The translations under genes and the position numbers were made by a program. Of a DNA stretch of 17,067 nucleotides, positions 13,368 to 17,067 are shown one piece after another (within the stretch, counting starts at the first letter, position 1; every line of letters starts with the position of its first letter). The notes beneath the pieces are model-generated. The model was given only the letters and a program-made list of their open reading frames with translations. It did not search any database and had not been told where the DNA came from. The DNA comes from RGIG426 sp045598065 (GTDB lineage: Bacteria > Bacillota > Clostridia > Oscillospirales > Acutalibacteraceae). Where the stretch lies: NCBI GenBank assembly GCA_045598065.1, contig JAZLLJ010000042.1:1-17067 (forward strand), read 5' to 3'.

Positions 13368-14114
13368 ATGAAACCGCAGCGACTGGACAAGTACATAGCA
13401 ACGCAAGGCGCGCTCACCCGTTCTGCCGCCACCTCGCAAATTCGTCGGGGCAACGTAACGGTGAACGGCACCGTTTTGCGCGATCCTTCGGCGAAAGTGA
13501 ATCCGGAGACGGATGCGGTGTCCCTTTGCGGCAACGCACTGACCTTTTCGGAGCACCTGTATCTGATACTGAACAAGCCGGCAGGTATTCTCTGTGTCTC
13601 CCGTGATCCAAACGCCGAAACCGTCTTGGATCTTGTACCCCAAGAGTTGCGGCGTGCAGGGATGTTCCCTGCCGGACGGTTGGACAAAGATACCACCGGA
13701 CTCGTGATTCTTACGGATGACGGCGACTACGGCCACCGTCTCACCTCCCCGAAACATCAGGTGGAAAAAGTCTATTACGCCCGTGTGGATGCGCCGGTGT
13801 TTCCCGGCGTGATTGCCGCTTTCGAAAAAGGCACCCATTTGCCGGACGGTACTCCCTGCGCACCGGCAAAACTCCACATCATCGAGGACGGTGCCGAGCC
13901 GCTGTGCGAAGTGACCGTCACCGAGGGAAAATATCACCAAATCAAGCGGATGTTCGGCACCCACGACCTCGGTGTCAACACGCTTCACCGCCACTCCATC
14001 GGCGCACTCACGTTGCCGGACGATTTGGCCGAGGGCGAGGTGCGCGTTCTGTCCGACAGCGAAAAAGATGCCGTTTTTATGGAAAAAACGCCCAAAACCC
14101 CCAATTTATTATGA
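13368..14114 (+). CDS. RsuA-type rRNA pseudouridine synthase
   Basis: The 248-residue enzyme isomerises uridine to pseudouridine, most likely in rRNA; the RsuA/RluB/E/F group is the right one, and 16S U516-type activity is probable. An N-terminal S4 RNA-binding domain (about 1-48, with RLDKYIATQG and RRGNVTVNG) is followed by the catalytic domain. The motif GRLDKDTTGL (103-112) carries the catalytic Asp D106, and the C-terminal KYHQIKRMFG is the usual second RNA-contact motif. The ATG at 13368 has AAAGGA at 13355-13360. It ends in a Lys/Pro-rich tail and no terminator follows before the next promoter at 14158-14186. Confidence 0.92.
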   Translation: MKPQRLDKYIATQGALTRSAATSQIRRGNVTVNGTVLRDPSAKVNPETDAVSLCGNALTFSEHLYLILNKPAGILCVSRDPNAETVLDLVPQELRRAGMFPAGRLDKDTTGLVILTDDGDYGHRLTSPKHQVEKVYYARVDAPVFPGVIAAFEKGTHLPDGTPCAPAKLHIIEDGAEPLCEVTVTEGKYHQIKRMFGTHDLGVNTLHRHSIGALTLPDDLAEGEVRVLSDSEKDAVFMEKTPKTPNLL

Positions 14115-14157
14115 AAAATTCCCAAACATTCCCCCGAAAATTCGTCCATTTGCGGAA

Positions 14158-14186
14158 TAGACTTTTGCAAGTAAATCTGTTATAGT
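14158..14186 (+). promoter_or_regulatory. Probable promoter of the sugar ABC ATPase gene
   Basis: TATAGT (14181-14186, five of six to the -10) is preceded 17 bases upstream by TAGACT (14158-14163, four of six). The leader is about 60 bases and contains a small GGATG/CATCC hairpin, then AAGGAGG at 14240-14246. Confidence 0.6.
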
Positions 14187-14255
14187 ATTCTTTGGATGTG
14201 GTATGCATCCGCTAACCCGCACCCATTGCGGTAAAAACTAAGGAGGTTTCCCACT

Positions 14256-15398
14256 ATGGCAAGCGTATCCCTTAAAAGCATTTACAAAAGATATTCCGGC
14301 GGCGTAACGGCCGTTTCGGACTTTAACCTGGAAATCAAAGATAAAGAATTCTTGGTTTTCGTCGGTCCTTCCGGTTGCGGTAAATCCACCACCCTGCGTA
14401 TGATCGCCGGTTTGGAGGAGATCACTTCCGGTGAACTGTACATCGGCGATCGCCTCGTCAACGACGTGGCGCCGAAAGATCGCGACATCGCGATGGTGTT
14501 CCAGAACTACGCTCTGTATCCGCACATGACCGTGTTCGATAACATGGCGTTCGGTCTGAAACTCCGCAAGACTCCGAAAGAGGAAATCAAACGCCGCGTG
14601 GAAGAGGCTGCTCGCATCCTCGACATCGCCCACCTGCTCGACCGTAAACCGGCCGCGCTTTCCGGTGGTCAGCGTCAGCGTGTCGCCCTCGGTCGTGCCA
14701 TCGTGCGTGAGCCGAAGGTCTTCCTGCTTGACGAGCCGCTGTCCAACTTGGACGCGAAACTCCGCGCCCAGATGCGTACCGAGCTTTCCAAGATCCACCA
14801 GAAACTCGGCACCACGTTTATCTACGTTACCCACGACCAGACCGAGGCTATGACCATGGCCGACCGTATCGTCGTTATGAAAGACGGCTTCATTCAGCAA
14901 GTCGACACACCGCAACACCTGTACGACCTGCCGTGTAACACCTTCGTCGCCGGCTTCATCGGCAGCCCTCAAATGAACTTCATTGAGTCCGTCCTCATCA
15001 AAAAGGGTGACGACTTCTACGTGCAGTTCGGTTCGGAAGATACCAAAACCAAACGCGGCGTGAAATACGACATCAAACTCCCGAAAGAGAAGAACGCCAA
15101 AGGCGCTCTCGATGCGTATGTTGACAAGCCGGTTCTGATGGGTATCCGTCCGGAAGACGTCCACGACGAGCCTCGCTACCTCGAATCCATGAAAGAGAAC
15201 ACCTGCGTTGCCAACGTGGAAGTCACCGAGCTCATGGGCGCCGAGACCTTCCTGTATCTCAACATCGAAGGCCTCAACTTCACCGCTCGCGTCGAGCCGA
15301 CCTCGACCGCTCACCCGGGCGACACCATCGACATCGTGCTGGATGCTCCGAAAATCCACCTGTTCGATATCGACAGCGAGACCATCATCTGCAACTAA
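14256..15398 (+). CDS. Sugar ABC transporter ATP-binding protein (MsmX/UgpC type)
   Basis: This 380-residue ATPase energises sugar importers of the CUT1 type. Visible motifs are Walker A GPSGCGKST (37-45), the Q-loop glutamine Q83, signature LSGGQ (135-139), Walker B VFLLDE (155-160) and the switch histidine H193. A C-terminal regulatory (OB-like) domain follows (about 235-380), as in MsmX, UgpC and MalK. No permease or binding-protein gene is adjacent, so it fits a shared ATPase like B. subtilis MsmX, which serves several sugar importers. Codons are strongly biased towards C- or T-ending preferred forms (ATC, AAC, TAC, GGT, CGT), unlike neighbours, suggesting high expression. It has its own promoter and terminator. 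Confidence 0.93.
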   Translation: MASVSLKSIYKRYSGGVTAVSDFNLEIKDKEFLVFVGPSGCGKSTTLRMIAGLEEITSGELYIGDRLVNDVAPKDRDIAMVFQNYALYPHMTVFDNMAFGLKLRKTPKEEIKRRVEEAARILDIAHLLDRKPAALSGGQRQRVALGRAIVREPKVFLLDEPLSNLDAKLRAQMRTELSKIHQKLGTTFIYVTHDQTEAMTMADRIVVMKDGFIQQVDTPQHLYDLPCNTFVAGFIGSPQMNFIESVLIKKGDDFYVQFGSEDTKTKRGVKYDIKLPKEKNAKGALDAYVDKPVLMGIRPEDVHDEPRYLESMKENTCVANVEVTELMGAETFLYLNIEGLNFTARVEPTSTAHPGDTIDIVLDAPKIHLFDIDSETIICN

Positions 15399-15411
15399 TC
15401 TTTGCAATAAC

Positions 15412-15446
15412 AAAACCGCCTCTCCATATCGGAGAGGCGGTTTTTT
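15412..15446 (+). terminator. Terminator of the sugar ABC ATPase gene
   Basis: A 14-bp perfect stem (15412-15425 with 15431-15444, loop ATATC) starts 13 bases after the stop and is followed by Ts. A preceding A-run would let it work on the other strand too. Confidence 0.9.
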
Positions 15447-15474
15447 GTTTGTAAAAAAACTTCCGGCGAGCGTG

Positions 15475-15660
15475 TAGGGAGCGATGCCCACAACGTCCCG
15501 TTTTGGAATATCTCACTCTCCCGCGGCGGTGTTGTAGGGCAGGGGCTACCGACACGCTTCGCGTGCATGGATAAGTTCCGCCAACCAATCGCGCTTTGCG
15601 CTCTTGGGGCGGGAACTAATGCTCCTGCCGTTGTGGGGTTTTGATGGCGTTTGCGGCGTG
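15475..15660. repeat. Gene-free stretch with likely dispersed-repeat remnants
   Basis: No coding potential is evident. On the + strand there are GTGTAGGGAGCGATGCCC (15472-15489) and GTAGGGCAGGGGCTACC (15534-15550). The latter nearly repeats a minus-strand sequence at 9775-9791. Small hairpins such as CACGCTTCGCGTG follow. It looks like fragments of intergenic repeats common in clostridial genomes. Confidence 0.4.
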
Positions 15661-15676
15661 TGCTTTCAAGATGTCA

Positions 15677-15789
15677 GGCCTCCCCTTGAGGGGAGGCTGT
15701 CGCCGAACGGCGACTGGTGAGGTGGTGAGGTTTTATGACACCTCATCCGTCACGGCTTCGCCGTGCCACCTTCCCCTCAAGGGGAAGGC
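15677..15789. repeat. Inverted-repeat element (MITE-like, two arms of about 48-51 bp)
   Basis: The left arm (15677-15724) begins GGCCTCCCCTTGAGGGGAGG and ends GGTGAGGTG. The right arm (15739-15789), read on the minus strand, begins GCCTTCCCCTTGAGGGGAAG and ends GATGAGGTG. The arms are similar but not identical, with about 14 bases between them. Each arm also contains its own hairpins (TCGCCGAACGGCGA; CACGGCTTCGCCGTG). No transposase is present. This looks like a non-autonomous dispersed element of the type frequent in Oscillospiraceae. Confidence 0.75.
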
Positions 15790-15857
15790 AGGGACATTGT
15801 GGACAACGTCTCCTACGCAATCATCCTCTTTTTTAATCGCATTTATTATGCTCCGAA

Positions 15858-16034
15858 TTATTTTTCTTTGCCATCCAGTTGCGACACGGCAAGGCAGAAA
15901 AGTCCGATGCCGAGCATAATAATCGCGGTGTTTGGTTCCATTTCCTTCAAAACGGACAACACCACAACAGCAACACCCATCGCGAGTGCCACGCCTTTCA
16001 GAGTAAGATCCACAATCTTTTTCGTCGATTTCAT
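15858..16034 (-). CDS. Small two-helix membrane protein, 58 residues
   Basis: A short frame reads MKSTKKIVDLTLKG at the N-terminus and ends SQLDGKEK. Two hydrophobic segments (about 10-29 and 37-51) are separated by KEMEPN, and the ends are charged, so it is a likely small integral membrane protein with the termini on the same side. The ATG at 16034 has a GGGG ribosome site nine bases upstream that overlaps the hisIE stop codon (TAAGGGG), and the gap to hisIE is only 12 bases. The gene is therefore probably translated with the histidine operon. No family is recognised and no function is proposed. It is easily missed because of its length. Confidence 0.7.
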   Translation of the reverse strand: MKSTKKIVDLTLKGVALAMGVAVVVLSVLKEMEPNTAIIMLGIGLFCLAVSQLDGKEK

Positions 16035-16046
16035 ACGAATTTCCCC

Positions 16047-16703
16047 TTACGTATCTCCCGTCATTTTCTCCTGCTTCACCTTTTTGTCGATGACGTGGCG
16101 CGAAGCGAGTTCTTTGTGGATGTCTTTGAGGTCGATGCCCGCCTCGATCATCAGCACCATCACGTGGTACGCGAGGTCGGCAATCTCATACACCGTCTCC
16201 GCTTTGTCCTCCGCTTTGGCGGCGATGATGACCTCGGTGGACTCCTCGCCCACTTTTTTGAGGATTTTGTCAATGCCTTTATCGAACAGATAGGTCGTGT
16301 ACGAGCCTTCCTGCCTATTCACCTTTCTGCCGCGGATGAGCTCGAACAACTGCTCATACGAGAACTCTTTGCGCTCGTCACTCTCGAACACCGTGTTTTC
16401 GAAGCAGGTTTCATTTCCCAAATGGCAGGCAGGGCCGTCCGGCTCAACGAGCACCAAGAGCGCATCTTTGTCGCAGTCGGCGGTGATGGAGACGATGTGC
16501 TGGAAGTTTCCGCTCGTCTCCCCTTTGAGCCACAGTTCCTGCCGCGAACGGCTCCAAAAACAGGTCAGTTCTTTTTCCATCGAAATTTTGAGGCTCTCCT
16601 CGTTCATATAGGCGAGAGTCAACACTTTGCCCGTTACCGCATCTTTGACAATTGCAGGGATAAGGCCGTTCGCATCAAATTTCAGTTCTTTAATATCTAC
16701 CAT
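16047..16703 (-). CDS. hisIE: Bifunctional phosphoribosyl-AMP cyclohydrolase / phosphoribosyl-ATP pyrophosphatase HisIE
   Basis: This 218-residue fusion performs the second and third steps of histidine synthesis: HisE removes pyrophosphate from PR-ATP and HisI opens the ring of PR-AMP. The HisI domain (about 1-110) has AYMNEESL, FWSRSRQELWLKGETSGN and DCDKDALL with C77, plus C93 and C100, the expected zinc and magnesium ligands. The HisE domain (about 115-205) has KKVGEESTEVIIAAK with E153, E154 and E157, and EIADLAYH. The ATG at 16703 has AAAGGAGA eight bases upstream; the frame continues to GTG 16724 without support. The hisF stop lies inside that upstream stretch (16717-16719), so the two genes are 13 bases apart. 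Confidence 0.95.
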   Translation of the reverse strand: MVDIKELKFDANGLIPAIVKDAVTGKVLTLAYMNEESLKISMEKELTCFWSRSRQELWLKGETSGNFQHIVSITADCDKDALLVLVEPDGPACHLGNETCFENTVFESDERKEFSYEQLFELIRGRKVNRQEGSYTTYLFDKGIDKILKKVGEESTEVIIAAKAEDKAETVYEIADLAYHVMVLMIEAGIDLKDIHKELASRHVIDKKVKQEKMTGDT

Positions 16704-16716
16704 GGTTCTGTCTCCT

Positions 16717-17067
16717 TTATACACGGGCAGGAATCCCGTTTTTCTTCATTTCTTGTTTTAAGTCGGCGATTTCGACCTCGCCGAAGTGGAAAATCGAAGC
16801 CGCTAAGCCGGCATCCACTTTCGGGAGCGCCTTAAACAGCGTGATAAAATCCTCGATTTTGCCCGCGCCGCCGGAAGCGATCACCGGAACGGACACAACG
16901 TTACACACCGCTTCGAGCATCGGCAGGTCAAATCCACCTTTCACGCCGTCGGTGTCGATCGAGTTTAAAACAATCTCCCCCGCGCCGCTTTCTACGCCGC
17001 GTTTTATCCACTCGATAGCATCAAGGCCGGTATTCTCGCGCCCCCCTTTGGCGAACACGCGAAACAC
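16717..17067 (-). CDS. hisF: Imidazole glycerol phosphate synthase cyclase subunit HisF (partial, C-terminal part)
   Basis: The last 116 codons of hisF are present; the gene continues beyond the window edge, so the apparent first residue is internal. HisF is the cyclase that, with HisH glutaminase, makes imidazole glycerol phosphate and AICAR. The fragment matches the second half of the beta/alpha barrel: GGRENTG, then GAGEIVLNSIDTDGVKGGFD with the catalytic Asp at fragment residue 38 in SIDTDG. Further on are VIASGGAG (the phosphate-binding loop) and AGLAASIFHFGE. The stop at 16717-16719 lies upstream of hisIE by 13 bases. The gene order hisF-hisIE is the common one at the end of his operons. 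Confidence 0.95.
   Translation of the reverse strand: MFRVFAKGGRENTGLDAIEWIKRGVESGAGEIVLNSIDTDGVKGGFDLPMLEAVCNVVSVPVIASGGAGKIEDFITLFKALPKVDAGLAASIFHFGEVEIADLKQEMKKNGIPARV

Noticed and set aside
14238..15491. Long open frame on the minus strand across the sugar ABC ATPase gene (417 codons)
   Set aside because: It is fully antisense to a gene with all ABC motifs, a ribosome site and a terminator. Its product has no recognisable domain, and the openness follows from the codon bias of the real gene.

Overview
The window looks like chromosome from a Gram-positive, mid-GC member of the Clostridia, most plausibly a gut Oscillospiraceae/Ruminococcaceae relative. The basis is a CtsR-McsA-McsB-ClpC stress operon, an M-box-controlled mgtE, a MsmX-type sugar ATPase, strong AGGAGG-like ribosome sites, sigma-A promoters with 17-bp spacers, and palindromic intergenic repeats of the kind I associate with those genomes. 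The taxon is an inference. No phage, transposase, CRISPR array or defence island is visible; this is mostly housekeeping sequence.

Layout. 1-680: a small zinc-ribbon membrane protein (+), closed by a bidirectional terminator. 683-1901: two tandem, about 79% identical phosphoribosyltransferase genes (-), each with its own duplicated promoter and leader. 2004-2159: tRNA-Thr(GGT) and tRNA-Asp(GTC) (-) with a consensus promoter and a terminator. 2343-4958: a calcium-type P-type ATPase (+), convergent with the next operon across a shared hairpin. 5000-9480: ctsR-mcsA-mcsB-clpC (-), tightly packed with overlaps of 0-4 bp. Its control region (about 9550-9700) holds CtsR half-sites and four T-tracts phased exactly 10 bp apart. 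9716-9753: a 38-bp perfect palindrome. 9911-11806: mgtE followed by a flavin-reductase-like gene (-), preceded by an M-box magnesium riboswitch with an intrinsic terminator and a visible antiterminator pairing. 12248-14114: DUF1292 protein, a 6S RNA, a DUF4830-like anchored protein and an RsuA-type pseudouridine synthase (all +). 14256-15398: a solitary MsmX/UgpC-type ATPase (+). 15399-15857: gene-free, holding a terminator and repeat elements. 15858-17067: the end of a histidine operon (-), hisF (partial) then hisIE, followed by a 58-codon membrane protein gene.

How the parts work together. CtsR represses its own operon; McsA activates the arginine kinase McsB, which inactivates CtsR and marks proteins for ClpC(P). 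The M-box switches mgtE off when magnesium is plentiful. HisF and HisIE catalyse consecutive or near-consecutive histidine steps. 6S RNA binds RNA polymerase in slow growth. I did not find a convincing wholly new system. The best second-look items are the phased T-tract array in the ctsR control region, the duplicated phosphoribosyltransferase unit, the unannotated small membrane protein, and the palindromic repeats.
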